Assembly: GCA_029204225.1 (NCBI GenBank)
Contig: CM055097.1
Coordinates: 55,467,603 to 55,531,602 of the forward strand
Direction: 5' to 3'
Source: Diphasiastrum complanatum
Lineage: Eukaryota > Streptophyta > Lycopodiopsida > Lycopodiales > Lycopodiaceae
Length of the DNA stretch: 64,000 nt
A program made the position numbers and the translations under genes. The notes under the pieces are model-generated. The model was not told the origin of the DNA, searched no databases, and saw only the letters and a program-made list of their open reading frames with translations. Each line of letters starts with the position of its first letter. Positions within the stretch are counted from its first letter, which is position 1. Below are positions 24,262 through 34,950 of the stretch, one piece after another.

Positions 24262-25011
24262 CTCTCTGTTTTGCCTCTTCTTGTCTTTGTTGTGCTCCTC
24301 TTATTATTGTTGTTTGTGGTTGAATGATATATACCATTGTTATTGGTATGTGATTGGATGGATAGGCGTGTACGTAACCGAAATTCAACCACCACAGTCT
24401 TCATCGTGCTTTATCGTTATCGAATATCACAACTGGATCGTGAATGAATGGTCGGTCAGTAGGTCAGCCATCCAAATGTGCAAATTAGAAGCGAGGTGGT
24501 GGATTATGTGGATTGATGTAGATGGCACTAGATTCGTCTTCTGTCCGAAGTCCAATCATAATTTCCTGTTTCTTTTCGGTTGTGATAATGCTCTCAAAGG
24601 AGCCAAAAGTTCCTTCGCCATGGCCGCTTTTGTTAGTGGTTCTTTTCATGTCAAATGTGGTGTACATGAAAGAATTCTGGATTTTAAAAATGTTGATATA
24701 TGTGCAGAGCATCTGAATTGTAAAGATTTTTCAGTTTTTCATTGTAATAGCTGATTTTGTTTTAAATTTATATTTCTTAAAATAAGAAACTTTTTAGTTT
24801 GAATATTTGAAATATAACTTAAAAAATAGATTAAATTTTCTATATATTTCAAAATATTATTCAACAAAAGTTGATTGAGACAATAAAATATTTATCATTG
24901 TATTTTATGAATCTTATACAAGTTGTCGACTGCCTTTTTGGTAGTTGGTATACTACAGCGTTCTTGTTTACCTCTAGTATACTCATTACAATTTTGACTT
25001 CGCATGATCTT
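24259..25011. other. Unassigned stretch with an unrecognised 157-aa frame
   Basis: A plus-strand frame at 24281-24754 is open for 157 codons but shows no known motif and its start overlaps the microsatellite flank. It is not called as a gene. The rest is AT-rich. Confidence 0.4.
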
Positions 25012-25661
25012 TGTGAAAGATTCAACTAGTTTCATCACATTTTGCAATATTTGCATATTTGGCATATTGAGGCCAAAACTTGTTTTAGACTTAGAGGTTG
25101 ACTTTTCAAAGTTCATTAATCTAAATTTCATTTGAATAAACACTTTTTGAAAGTGTGGGAAAGATAGAATGCGAGTTTGAGTAGATTCAATTTGAATAAG
25201 TTGGGTACATCGAATCTAGACCCAAAATTGGTAGGGTTAGCATTTTGGTGGGAAAGCCAAGTGGCCAAATAGGGTTTGGACCTGCTATAAAAGGATGTAA
25301 CTCGTGGAGAGAGTCATCTTCTCTCTTCTCTATCTCATTTCATGCTTATACATGGTTCTCTTGGGTTCTACTATCCATTGGTGCACTATCTTGGTGATTG
25401 CTTGCAATTCTATGTGTAGAATGATCTATATTTGCTATTTTTGGATCCACACGTGTGAAATACAGTAGCTTGCTGGTTTTGTACGGACATCAACAATACA
25501 TAATCATTTCATTCAAGTTTGATCAAGTTCTATTAGTGTTTGCATCTCAAATTGTGTGTAGATATTGATTTTTCTACATTGGTGAAATTGATAGTGTATT
25601 TCTCTTTCTAACCAAAGATCATTCAAGTAGATTGGATCTTAAGGATCTGAAATCTTTCACA
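25012..25661 (+). repeat. Copia LTR of the 805-6879 family, plus orientation
   Basis: Starts TGTGAAAGATTCAAC and ends AATCTTTCACA, matching the reverse complement arrangement of the LTRs at 805-1459 and 6226-6879 throughout. A canonical TATAAAAG box is at 25285-25292. Confidence 0.9.
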
Positions 25662-25780
25662 TGGTATCAGAGCTTGTGTTTCAGGTTATAAAGGAGGAAA
25701 TCAGATCTATCAATGATTTGGTGAAGATATCAAGTCTAGAGCATGCTAGAGAGGATTCTACACCAAAATCAAATTTTTTG
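25662..25780 (+). mobile_element. Copia primer-binding site and first internal bases, truncated
   Basis: TGGTATCAGAGC at 25662-25673 directly follows the LTR. The next 100 bases match the leader of the element at 805-6879 (reverse complement of about 6110-6213). Similarity stops near 25780, where unrelated sequence begins. Only the 5' end of the element is present. Confidence 0.85.
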
Positions 25781-25834
25781 ACACTTCTTATAATTTTTTT
25801 AATGATTATTCTAGGAGGCTAGTGATTGTCTATT

Positions 25835-25935
25835 TAATGTATTCCGACGCAGGTACAGATTCTAGGGTCAGGGCTAATGATGATTCGTTGAATCTAGTTA
25901 TAGACTAGTTAATGTATTTCGACGTAGGTACAAAT
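25835..25935. repeat. Two copies of a 26-bp motif, 75 bp apart
   Basis: TAATGTATTCCGACGCAGGT at 25835 and TAATGTATTTCGACGTAGGT at 25910, each followed by ACA(G/A)AT. They lie about 100-190 bp before a TATA box and could be promoter elements of the downstream locus. Confidence 0.75.
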
Positions 25936-26024
25936 TTGTCTCATTCTGATTGGTGGATAAATATAGGCTGTAAATCTCAATTCGTTATTTGACAAATGTA
26001 TGGCTGTGATCAACATGAATTGGC

Positions 26025-26032
26025 TATAAATA
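26025..26032 (+). promoter_or_regulatory. TATA box of an unrecognised locus
   Basis: GGCTATAAATATC is a good plant TATA context. It stands about 285 bp before the first ATG (26312) of a run of plus-strand ORFs. Confidence 0.5.
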
Positions 26033-26111
26033 TCTGCACCACTTTCCATATTTCGATTCCGTGATCTTTTATTCTGAACTCTTTAGCCTTCTTGTTTTTT
26101 TTTTCATTCTC

Positions 26112-26252
26112 GTGATATCAAATCGACGCGCGCCATCCTTTGCTGTGCATGCTCGTATTCATTCAGGCGCGCTGAATCGATATCAATCACTTTCGACGAG
26201 TGCTTTTCGGTGAATTTCATTCTCGGCCTTACCATATCGGATCAGCGCGCGC
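26112..26252. repeat. Iterated GC-rich leader motif in both orientations
   Basis: Three related motifs combining ATATC, ATCRRC and CGCGCGC: 26112-26134 (forward), 26167-26190 (roughly inverted) and 26234-26252 (forward). They stand out in an AT-rich region and could form stems in an RNA leader. Confidence 0.5.
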
Positions 26253-26311
26253 ACTTTGCTTTATTCCTCTACTGATATCTATCTGTCGCATTGAACTGAT
26301 ATAGGATTCAA

Positions 26312-27877
26312 TATGGCTAGTTCCTCCATGGCCTCAGATGACAAACTTATGAATTTTTTTTAATGCCAGTGACATTCCATCTGACAAATTAGAGTATTTT
26401 TCTAGTATGTTTTTTGCTCCCTTCGATATCGATAAGCTAGTTTTTGAGAATCGTTATAATTTAATTTCTTATCTTGATAATTTTTCTCAGATTATTAGTA
26501 CTCCTGTTTTGGATATAGATAATTTTTGTTTCGTTCATTTTCAAAACCTTGTACATTCCCAACCATCCTCTAAGCATAAACACAATAGAAAGTACTCTAA
26601 CCTGCATGACCATTTCAAATAAATATATACTGTGATATCCACAAAAGAATATGTCACCTTCTAATCAAAGGAATGGCTTTTGTCTTCTACATATCTGCTG
26701 AAATTCCAGATGATGAGTCTGTTGAATCTTCAACTGTTCCATTGATCAAAGCATCTGCACCTGCTCCAGTTGATGTAAATGATGCAGATACCGATATAGG
26801 AGTTGAAGCTGAAGCTTCTATGACTTCAGATTATCAAAAAGCTCTCCCTCGTTCTATAATCCTCTTTGATTCTCTTCCATCTGCATCTCCTGTTAATCAA
26901 TTAACTCTACTCGATGTTCCTTTATATTTTATAAATAATGAATGTTATATTTCCTTTAATGATATAGAAGATGTATTGAATTTGAGAGAGGATGAAATCC
27001 TCTCGATTTTTGCTCAAAATTTATCAGAATTTTCTGACATTGTTGATTTCTCATATGATGACCTTGAAAGTGAGATAGATTATGATAAAGATGGCAATTG
27101 GAAATCTGGCAATGAGGCCTTGGAGGCATTGATTGAAAAATCTAAAGCCTATGAAAAAACTTTGCCTACAAAGGAGGAATTTTTGGAATTTCAAAAAAGA
27201 TATCCCCCTAGGGCTAGATATATCCCCTCCGAAAATGTAGAGGCTATTGGAGGACATGACATTAGCAGAGCAAACGTCATTGATTACAATGATTATGATC
27301 TGGTAAGTAGATATTATATTGATATTGATATTATTCAGTTTTCTTATTTCTTATTGGTATTGATATTGTTCAGTTTTCTTATTTAGTTTGCAATGTTATG
27401 TATCATTCTAAATTTATTTTCTTTTCTCGTTTACAAGATGCTATTGAAATAGATGCCTTTGGTATGAGACATGGAGGCGTCCGAGGTGTATCAACCGGGA
27501 GAAAAGATGTTTCTTTATCTCATTATTTGAAAAACTTTCAAAATAATGAGATTTGTATATATCATTCATCTTATAATCCATATGCAACCACTGTCATTAT
27601 GGCCATTAAATCATTATCAGTTTGTTGAGGAGGCCATAAGTACGCAAGAAAAACATATAAAATAATTTCTGTGAAGAGAGATTTGGCTATTAAGATATCG
27701 GGTTATACTCCCAATGAGACTACGAAAAGATCATCTGTAGTGGCCCTTTACTCGGGTTACATTGATATGAGCAAGAGGAAAAATTTAGAATTTTTGGATC
27801 CATATGAAAGGAGATTATTCTTTCATGACAATACCATCCGTCTGAATCTTGAAGAGAATGCTGATGATGATAATTAG
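26312..27877 (+). pseudogene. Unrecognised multi-ORF locus, broken
   Basis: A first frame begins MASSSMASDDKLM at 26312 and is soon broken by a frame change near 26360. An open frame follows at 26407-26622, then 26673-27386 (237 aa, strongly acidic: many D/E, with DIEDVLNLREDEILSIF and SDIVDFSYDDLESEIDYDKDGN), then 27398-27628 and 27629-27877. The last two are in one frame separated by a single TGA at 27626-27628. A perfect GTAAGT donor at 27303 and a TTTACAAG acceptor at 27437 suggest an intron, but the phases do not fit without another change. Late parts carry HGGVRGVSTGRKDVSLSHYL and RRLFFHDNTIRLNLEEN. I recognise no domain. It could be a lineage-specific gene, a captured host gene or an old viral insertion; the last is only a possibility. 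Confidence 0.4.
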
Positions 27878-29480
27878 ATTTTTCAATAGTTTTTGATATA
27901 TTACAAGGATCTCTCTTTTGTAATGAATTTAAATGCAATATCGTAATACTTTGCAAGTTTTTAGCTTGATATCTACATTGTGCTCTTCTGTAAAGCCACT
28001 AAAAAAGTTGAACTAAATATTTATTTCTTGAATTGTGTCCTCCATGATTTGTTGCTCTATGAAATGCTCCCTTGCTTGCCAATGAGATTTTTCCATGCCT
28101 TGTGATGACCAGATACTGAAGCTCCCATATTCCTTTGCAAAAATATAAGCCTGAATGAGAAAAGTACTAGATAATGATATAGATTAGCACCATGTAATGA
28201 GTGACGTTGTCTTTTCACCAACAATCATGTACAAATTTTACAAATGTGGTGCAATAACTTTGCAAAATCCTCATATCTTCTGATGATAGTTTTCTTTCCT
28301 GATAACACCTATGAGTTTGTAATGCATGACATGTCAATAAAAACTGGCAAGGTATGAATTGTTAATATAGATATTCTAAATGAAAATTGAAATGTATACC
28401 TGGAATGCCGCCAACCACCATATGTGATTTTCCGATTGAACACTAAACGTTCGATCATCTGTATTTGAAATTTTGTTCATCAAAGTGACACTCACACGTT
28501 CTAACTTCTAACCCTTGATGATTTCCGATTCATCGACTCCTCAGTTTCTGATCAGACGATGGCCGTCTTTGACGCCTGAGGAACTCGCGATATCATACTG
28601 CTCTTCCATTTATTTCAAAACTATACTTCACGTTGAATCTGATTTCAGTAATACGACATACAAACCATCTCTAATCTCTTCGGTGGACTGTACTCTTGTT
28701 TTAGAGTATGAATTAATTTTTTAAGATCCCGTTGGGCAATTAGAACACTTAAAGCTGTGATTACACTTAGCATAAGCTGTCTATTAGACTGTTTTTGCAC
28801 CTAGCAGCCGATCAGAACGAGAGAGCTGTTCCGCAATATTTTTGCTCTCTTCTCCGTTCGCGTTTTTCTATCTCCCTTGCCCCATCAAAGACTAGAGCTA
28901 GCAAATTGAATACCACTTCTTGAGTTGGTTGCCATGGAAGACACCAAAACAACTCAAGTTCATGATCAAAAGATTGAGTGCTAATTTTGAACTTGGGCTA
29001 TGTTTTCAATATTGTGTGTATCTTTGTAAGTATCAAGACTATGCAGAAAACCCTTTGTATTTTTGTGAGTTTTGAGACTGTGTAGAAATATCGTGTAAAA
29101 ATGAAAACTGACAATTTCTTGTGTTTTGCCTTGTAACTCAGACAGAGAAATGATATACTTGGATGCACAACAATCTAGGTACATGATTGATGAGAAGTGT
29201 TGAAGCAGAATAAATTTCCAACAAGAAGATGTTAGGCCAATTTCTTTTCATGAGGTAATCGTGCCAATATGGTTTACAGTTACTTGAGAATCATTGGGTA
29301 TCTACTTTGAAGTTGGCAATCTTAAGGGAAAATTTGATTGTGTCTAATTACTTTTTATGATCCTCAAATTTGTAAACAATCAATTATGTTCTAATCATTG
29401 ACATGTGAAATGCATCAATGGGGGCACATTGAAAATCTTCCAACATCGTTTTTTAGGGTGCCTTACAAGGTAACTCCTCA
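27878..29480. other. Intergenic sequence, no supported gene
   Basis: Short frames only (for example 28515-28724), with no recognised motif. Confidence 0.5.
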
Positions 29481-29494
29481 CTTTTTCGTCTTCC

Positions 29495-29560
29495 AATGTG
29501 ACATGGTTAGGACTTACTTTCCTCTCCATGAGGTCATAGGTTCAACTCCGATTGTCACAC
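29495..29560 (+). repeat. Possible tRNA-derived SINE head
   Basis: TGACATGGTTAGGA resembles a divergent polymerase III A box region, and GGTTCAACTCC at 29539-29549 matches the B box (GGTTCRANTCC). Spacing fits a tRNA-related SINE. Tail and target duplication were not identified. Confidence 0.4.
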
Positions 29561-30882
29561 AATTGAGGACATACAAGAGAAAATCACTCTTCACTATTTT
29601 GCCTACTAAACTTCAAAGTCGGAGGTACATGGAAGATGACCAAGACCAATATGCAAGAACATATGAGAATAGGTCATCTGGAATAGTAGCTCTAGTGAAA
29701 AGATGTGGATGACAACTCACTTGGCATTTTGGCATATAATGTAGATTTTCCTTGTGCACAGGGCAATAAATCAAGGACATGTTCTCCATATGGAAGTACT
29801 TGTAGTTAGTTCCTTCACAAACAAAAACGATCTATCCACCATGAGGGCTTGCATCTCTAAGGCACGTGCCCCATATCTCTAAGGCTTGTGAGAATCTATC
29901 CACATTATGGGCCTGCTCGAGTCAAACACTGTCATGTAAATAGCTGGCCTATAGAAGTAGGTCATCTATTATGCCCTATAGGGTTCACAAGAACTAGAGT
30001 AAAAATATGTAGTGTCACAAAAGAACTTTTCACATCTAACAAGAGAAGAAAAACTAAGAGTCAACGACATAGTTAACATCTTAAAAGAAGTTCACATGGA
30101 GGGACAAGAGAAATCGTGGCATTTCACACTCTCTAAATATCTTCGAAGGCTGCTTGAACATAGCATTACGCCCCCCGAGCAATGTGCTTGAGCAAGGCAT
30201 TACGAGCTTGGGCATTAAATGGATTTTTACATCGAGTAATGTCTGGGGTTAAAACTTGATCTTCACATGAGGGAAAGTAGAAAGTACCATGCAAGGAGCT
30301 CTATGTAGCTATGGGCTGGCCCTCATGGGCATAAAGCCCTCATAGTGGGACTTGAGAGTGGGCCTTGAAACCAAGAGTTCACAAGAGCTTGTAGTCTTCT
30401 TTTTTTGTGGCCAAGGCCCTTAATCTCGATGGCCACCAGGCTGCCAATAATCGCCACCCGCTGCCTGGACCGCCATTTTACGGGGGAGGTGACTCTTATG
30501 GATGAGTCTGACGGGAAAGCGCACGTCAGATAAGCAGGCGTACGTGATGCGAGGTGAAGGGCCATGGGCGTCAAATTGATGGGTAAAAACTGATGGGTGA
30601 TGGATCGAACGATCGAACGTATCTCGCCAATCTGGATCGTCCCTCCTCCTATTTTTATTATGTTTTTCTTGTTTCTTCTCTGTTTTCTTATATGCAACAT
30701 TTGCTTCGGGCATTCCATCTTCGTCCAGAAAATTCACCATTCTTCTTTCCGTGCAAGACTGCAGCGCTTTCTGTTCATCTCCCTCTTGAACTACACAATC
30801 TAATCTGCTTTTTGGAGTCCTTTCTGCCTTGTGCTTTCTTTATTGGCGGGTGAGAGCTTTCTGACTGTAGTTGGCTTTTGTT
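29561..30882. other. Intergenic sequence and presumed promoter region of the next gene
   Basis: No supported gene. The more GC-rich 30320-30620 part and the pyrimidine-rich 30640-30860 part probably belong to the upstream region of the coiled-coil gene. Minus-strand frames at 30323-30740 overlap each other and are not called. Confidence 0.4.
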
Positions 30883-30889
30883 TATAAAT
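30883..30889 (+). promoter_or_regulatory. Possible TATA box of the coiled-coil gene
   Basis: TATAAAT about 515 bp before the start codon at 31398. A long leader would follow. The gap could include a leader intron. Confidence 0.35.
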
Positions 30890-31118
30890 TTTTAAGCCTT
30901 TTCTTTGCAAAGCATAGAGGGAACAAGAGAGGGCTACTTTGTGTCTGCGCTGTGAGTGGAAAGAGTACAAAGAAGGTTGGCTGAAGAATGATTTCCTTTA
31001 TCTTTCCAAGCATTTCTTAATTTGCTCAAGAACCATAGGTTGCTTGACCTACATAGCCGAAGAATGATTTTCGTCAACGACTGTCTGGTAACAAACTATC
31101 ATAATTTTCACGTTTCAT

Positions 31119-31364
31119 TTGCCATCACTAAAAGGAAGCTTGTCATTCCGGCGAGGAAGAACGATATCGATTAGCCGTTCGGGCTTCTTTTCGTGGATTT
31201 TCCATTTCTACTGGATTGTTTTCCTTTGTATCCTTGTGGAAGCTGTATTCTGTAGAGTTACTGGCTGCCTTGGTGCTTTCTGTAGCAGACCTGGATATTT
31301 CCCTTCTTCTCTTCTTACTTCGCTGGCGACGCTTGTGGTCTCGAAAAGTTGGAAAATCATTTGA
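31119..31364 (+). other. Upstream ORF (81 codons) in the leader
   Basis: This frame starts MPSLKGSLSFRRG and ends 33 bp before the main ATG. Its middle is hydrophobic (FFSWIFHFYWIVFLCILVE). If transcribed with the main gene it would be an upstream ORF able to reduce translation; no evidence of conservation is available here. Confidence 0.35.
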
Positions 31365-31397
31365 AAACGGTTAGAAAACAATCTTAAGGAAACAACG

Positions 31398-32222
31398 ATG
31401 CACTACGCTTCCCAAAAGGGTGGGTTGCTCTACTTGCTTTCATCAAGTGCTACGCATCCAGTCATTGCTGCATGGAACAAGGGCAATTGGAATCAGGAAT
31501 ACGATCTGTCGATGCCAAATGCGCGTTGGAACATGTTGCCTCAGGCTAAAGGTGGCCTTTATCCTCCCACGCCTCGTGGGATGCCGCGGAGGAGGAAAAC
31601 ATGGACGAGCAAGCATCGCATTGAGAAACCTCATGGGAAGAATGTTCCTTGTGCCCCCAGAAATACGACTTCCTTTATTATGCGCTCCAGTAAGATGGGT
31701 ATAACAGCTCCTCTCATGTCTCCTGCTACGCCGTTGCTGCAAACTCCTATGGTATCTCCAGTCTCTTGGCCACAAGAGTCTCTGGGCGATGGGCAAGCGA
31801 AGAATGATTTCAAGGTAGACGCCTATGGCTCCATGAAGGGATGCATACGCCTTAGAGATATGGCCGAAAGTGACGATTGCACTGAGCTGATTTCTGGCAC
31901 CTCCCAGAACGGCGAGAGTGATGGTGAGCATCATCTTAAAAAGCCTGCGAGCAGCCTCCAGCAGCTGGAGGAGCGCCTGGATCATGGTTTGCAGCGCTTT
32001 GAATTGCTGTACAACCTTAGAGCACCAGATCGGGTTTTGTCTACAAGAATGGAAGATCAGGAAACACATATTGCATATCTGGAAGAAGAAAACTTGCTGC
32101 TGCAGCAAAGGCTTTTACAGACGCAGCAGGAGCTGGAAAAACTTCGGAGGCGTCTCAGCCCCCCGGCACTGAGCGACTTCTGCTGTGACGAGAGCATTGG
32201 GGATGGATCCTGTGCCTCGTAG
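31398..32222 (+). CDS. Plant-specific coiled-coil protein, single exon (274 aa)
   Basis: The N-terminal half is basic and proline-rich (YPPTPRGMPRRRKTW, residues 55-69). Next comes a PRNTTSFIMRSSKMGI stretch (87-102), a Pro/Ser segment with TPLLQTPMVSP (111-121), and DAYGSMKGCIRLRD (141-154). An acidic patch follows, then EERLDHGLQRFELLY (191-205) and a heptad-rich coiled coil at about 216-253 (QETHIAYLEEENLLLQQRLL...ELEKLRRRL). The combination of RNTTSFI, YGSMKG-IRLR, ERLDH-L-RFE and QxTHIAxLEEENLxL is one I recall from a conserved plant family of unknown function, annotated in places as PRLI-interacting-factor-like; that name is from memory and unverified. No signal peptide or membrane segment is seen. 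The frame is intact, GC content and codon use differ from the surrounding AT-rich DNA, and the strong motifs suggest a functional gene. The coiled coil implies self- or partner association. Confidence 0.8.
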   Translation: MHYASQKGGLLYLLSSSATHPVIAAWNKGNWNQEYDLSMPNARWNMLPQAKGGLYPPTPRGMPRRRKTWTSKHRIEKPHGKNVPCAPRNTTSFIMRSSKMGITAPLMSPATPLLQTPMVSPVSWPQESLGDGQAKNDFKVDAYGSMKGCIRLRDMAESDDCTELISGTSQNGESDGEHHLKKPASSLQQLEERLDHGLQRFELLYNLRAPDRVLSTRMEDQETHIAYLEEENLLLQQRLLQTQQELEKLRRRLSPPALSDFCCDESIGDGSCAS

Positions 32223-33770
32223 GTTGCCGTGTGTCCTCTTCCAAGGGTTGCTGATAGCTCTTGTTTAGTCTCTGTATTATCGCCCATGGTAACAATTGTA
32301 TATTTCGAGAGCACCTTTTTGGGGTGCTTAGCAGCCAAGGTATGTTTGATGGTGGTGACTGTTGTTGATACCGACCGATACGGTCTAGTGTTAATTCTGT
32401 TTGAAATTGTAAATAGTGCTGATTTCTTTTAGCTTTTTGTGTAAGGAGTTATGAATCTGCCTTGTGAAATGCAGGCCTCTGCAAAAGCTGCAGAGCAAGC
32501 AAAACAAGGCAGATAAGCCAGTTGGAGCTTAAATTATATGCCCCGGTAAGGTTGCAAAATTTGACAATAGCAGCTAAAAGTCGTTGGAAGACTTCATGAG
32601 ATAGGCGTGAACGGAGCTCACAGTTTCAAAATCTGTTTTCTGTGTCATTTCATCAGCTTCTGGAATCTGTATGTTGTAAATATGTCTTCAGCCTAGAACT
32701 GGTAGTGGATGTTAACAGGCTGCCTGCTGCACTCCCTAGATGTTCTTGTTGATCTCTTTTGATAATGTCTGCTCCTTTCTGGGCATGGCTCATGGACAGG
32801 ATCTTACAGGCAGATCATCTGCCAACACTCTCACGCTACAGGTAATGTTAAGTTATCTGATGTTCTCCATGTAAAGGAAATGCTTAAACAAGAAATTTGT
32901 CATAGTTTTCACTTTTCACATTAGACGTTTGTGACATTTGCGTCCTCTTTTTTTGTGAAATAGTCATTTTTCTTGAATGTTTCTGAAATTTGGACTCTAT
33001 GAAGAGTTTGTTAGCGCTGTCAGCAAAGAAGTGCATTCGGTGTGAGTCTATCTGTCAGGTTTTGTTTGCGTTTAAATGTGTTCTTTCCTGCACTAATTGC
33101 ATACATCGTTAACTCTACTTTCTGACATTTTGATAATGGTTGCCTAAGCTTGACAATAGATGTTCAAGAGCAGGATTGGTCTGATCCTCAACTACATCGA
33201 TCTCAAACCATCTCTGTTATTGAAGTTCTTTTTATACTGGAACTTGGAGCATCTGCTCTCTTAACCTCTATATAGAGTAAGAAGTGAATATTGTTCTGAG
33301 ATTTGGTAATGATCACCAGGTGTTCAGTTAGCATTGTCCCTTCACTGCATTGCATTTGATTCTATAATCCTAAAGATATGATATGATGTAGCACTTGCAA
33401 CCTCATGCTGAAACGAAGATGCAAGAATGTGTATGTTTTTAGCAAGGTCTGAAAAACATTAGCTTTTGCTTGACTCAATACTAGCTAGCTATGGTGGAGC
33501 AGATTGTTTTTTAAAAAGGCATCATGAAGTGCAATATTGGATGATATAGATTCTACTCTTATCTATAGGTAACTTGAATCATTCTCTCCCCACATTAAAA
33601 TCATGACTCGAGCTTGAGTTGCATTTAACCATTAGAATTTGAAGTTCAACTACAAAAAGCTCTACAAACCTCTGGATTATTCTTGTATTTTGAATATTAT
33701 GTACTTATGCATATGTCAGTTTTCCTTAAATTTTATCACTTCATCATCCTGCCTCGCTATGCTAAACTTG
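32223..33770. other. 3' region of the coiled-coil gene, then intergenic
   Basis: TGTAAAT-type elements at about 32408 and 32673 are possible 3'-end signals. A CAG acceptor-like site before 32475 (GAAATGCAG) hints at a possible 3' UTR intron. No further gene is supported. Confidence 0.35.
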
Positions 33771-33780
33771 GAAATATGCA

Positions 33781-33842
33781 TCGGGTTTGAACTTGGGACC
33801 AAAGAAACTTTGGATGCCAAGCTAACCAACTGAGCCAACCCC
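33781..33842 (-). repeat. tRNA-derived SINE head, minus strand
   Basis: On the minus strand an A box TGGCTCAGTTGG (33827-33838) is followed by a B box GTTCAAACCC (33783-33793) at tRNA-like spacing. The sequence is not a folded tRNA gene, as the acceptor arm does not pair, so a SINE is the better call. Confidence 0.65.
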
Positions 33843-33887
33843 ATTTCTTTTCATGACGTTTAATCAGATCAAAGTAAATCGCAAGCT

Positions 33888-33948
33888 TTGCTTGGAACAG
33901 TTGGTTGAGCTTATGCAAATATGAGATCTGGGGATTTGATTTCTTCTT
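33888..33948 (+). repeat. Second SINE-like head, plus strand
   Basis: CAGTTGGTTGAGC (A box region) and GGGGATTTGATTTC (divergent B box) on the plus strand. It faces away from the minus-strand head, about 50 bp distant. Confidence 0.4.
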
Positions 33949-34319
33949 TTATTTTTTCTCCTAACTTATAATTTTCTTTCACTCTTTATCTTAAGCTCGC
34001 ATTCTTCTTTATTCCTTTTTACTTGATTGAGATGCTACTCAAGGTGCTACTCAAGGACAATGCTTACTGAAAGAGTAAGGTTGAATCACCTACATAAAGC
34101 TTAGTTGGTAACCATCTATATAGTATAAAACTATTTTAGAGAGAGAATGTGAGATGCCGTAAACAATGTCACGCTTTGTCGACAAAATTTCACCCATTTG
34201 CAAAAGGAAAAGCTAAATAGGTTTTAAAAAAATGGTAAAAAAAAACACAGCCTCCAAAAATATATACACTTTTTGTGGTAAGTGCCCATTGCCCGTCATT
34301 GATGGGCACAAGCAACTAG

Positions 34320-34352
<33 letters not shown>

Positions 34353-34950
34353 ATGTATTACTTAATAAATTTATTTATTTATTTATATGGAGGTTTGTTT
34401 GAGGTACTTGAAAAATGACAGAAGATTAACTTTGTGACATGATTTATCGTAGCACAAAAGGTAACAACATTCCAGATAATAAGCTTGAATTTTGTATCTA
34501 AATAAATGCCTAATTTTGAGTTTTGAAAAATTGGTATGATGCTTTATAGAAGTCTCATTTCTATATCCAATCTAGACTCAAACCTTGGAAGTAGCACAAT
34601 TGAAATGAATCCTAGAATATGTTAAGAGACGAAGGCCGAGCCACATTCATCGCATCTAGGTAAATTATTGCATTACAACTAGCGAGTGACATGCCAAATC
34701 AATTGTAATGTTGTCTAGATAGGTTGTGAAACATTTTGGAATTTGAGTTGCTTGATGTCATTCATGATGGAGCAATTCAAAGAAAAGAACAATAGATGTT
34801 GCCTTTTCTTTTTTAATGTTGTAATACTACGAAAATATAATATATCAACTTTATAATTTTTTCAATTATGCCTTTCCATAGCTAATTCTCAAAACATTGG
34901 TTGTTTTGAAAATGAAAACTAGATGTCCATCCCAATGTTCTATGTAGTAG
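33949..34950. other. Intergenic, with a TA/TG microsatellite
   Basis: No gene seen. An (AT)n(GT)n tract occupies about 34320-34352. Confidence 0.6.

Noticed and set aside
24122-24404. Minus-strand ORFs rich in alternating arginine and glutamate (also at 40374-40602 and 54121-54363)
   Set aside because: They are translations of CT/GA microsatellites, not genes.
30323-30740. Two overlapping minus-strand frames of 131 and 106 aa
   Set aside because: They overlap each other in different frames, have no motif, and lie in the likely promoter region of the coiled-coil gene.
31443-32108. 221-aa minus-strand frame opposite the coiled-coil gene
   Set aside because: It is an antisense shadow of the 274-aa frame, with no recognisable motifs; the plus frame has the conserved family motifs.
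32475-32515. Extra C-terminal exon for the coiled-coil gene (ASAKAAEQAKQGR after a CAG acceptor)
   Set aside because: The main frame already ends with a stop at 32222 and no donor that would bypass it is evident.
33781-33842. A tRNA gene on the minus strand
   Set aside because: A and B boxes are present but no acceptor stem or cloverleaf pairing is seen, so it was called a SINE head.
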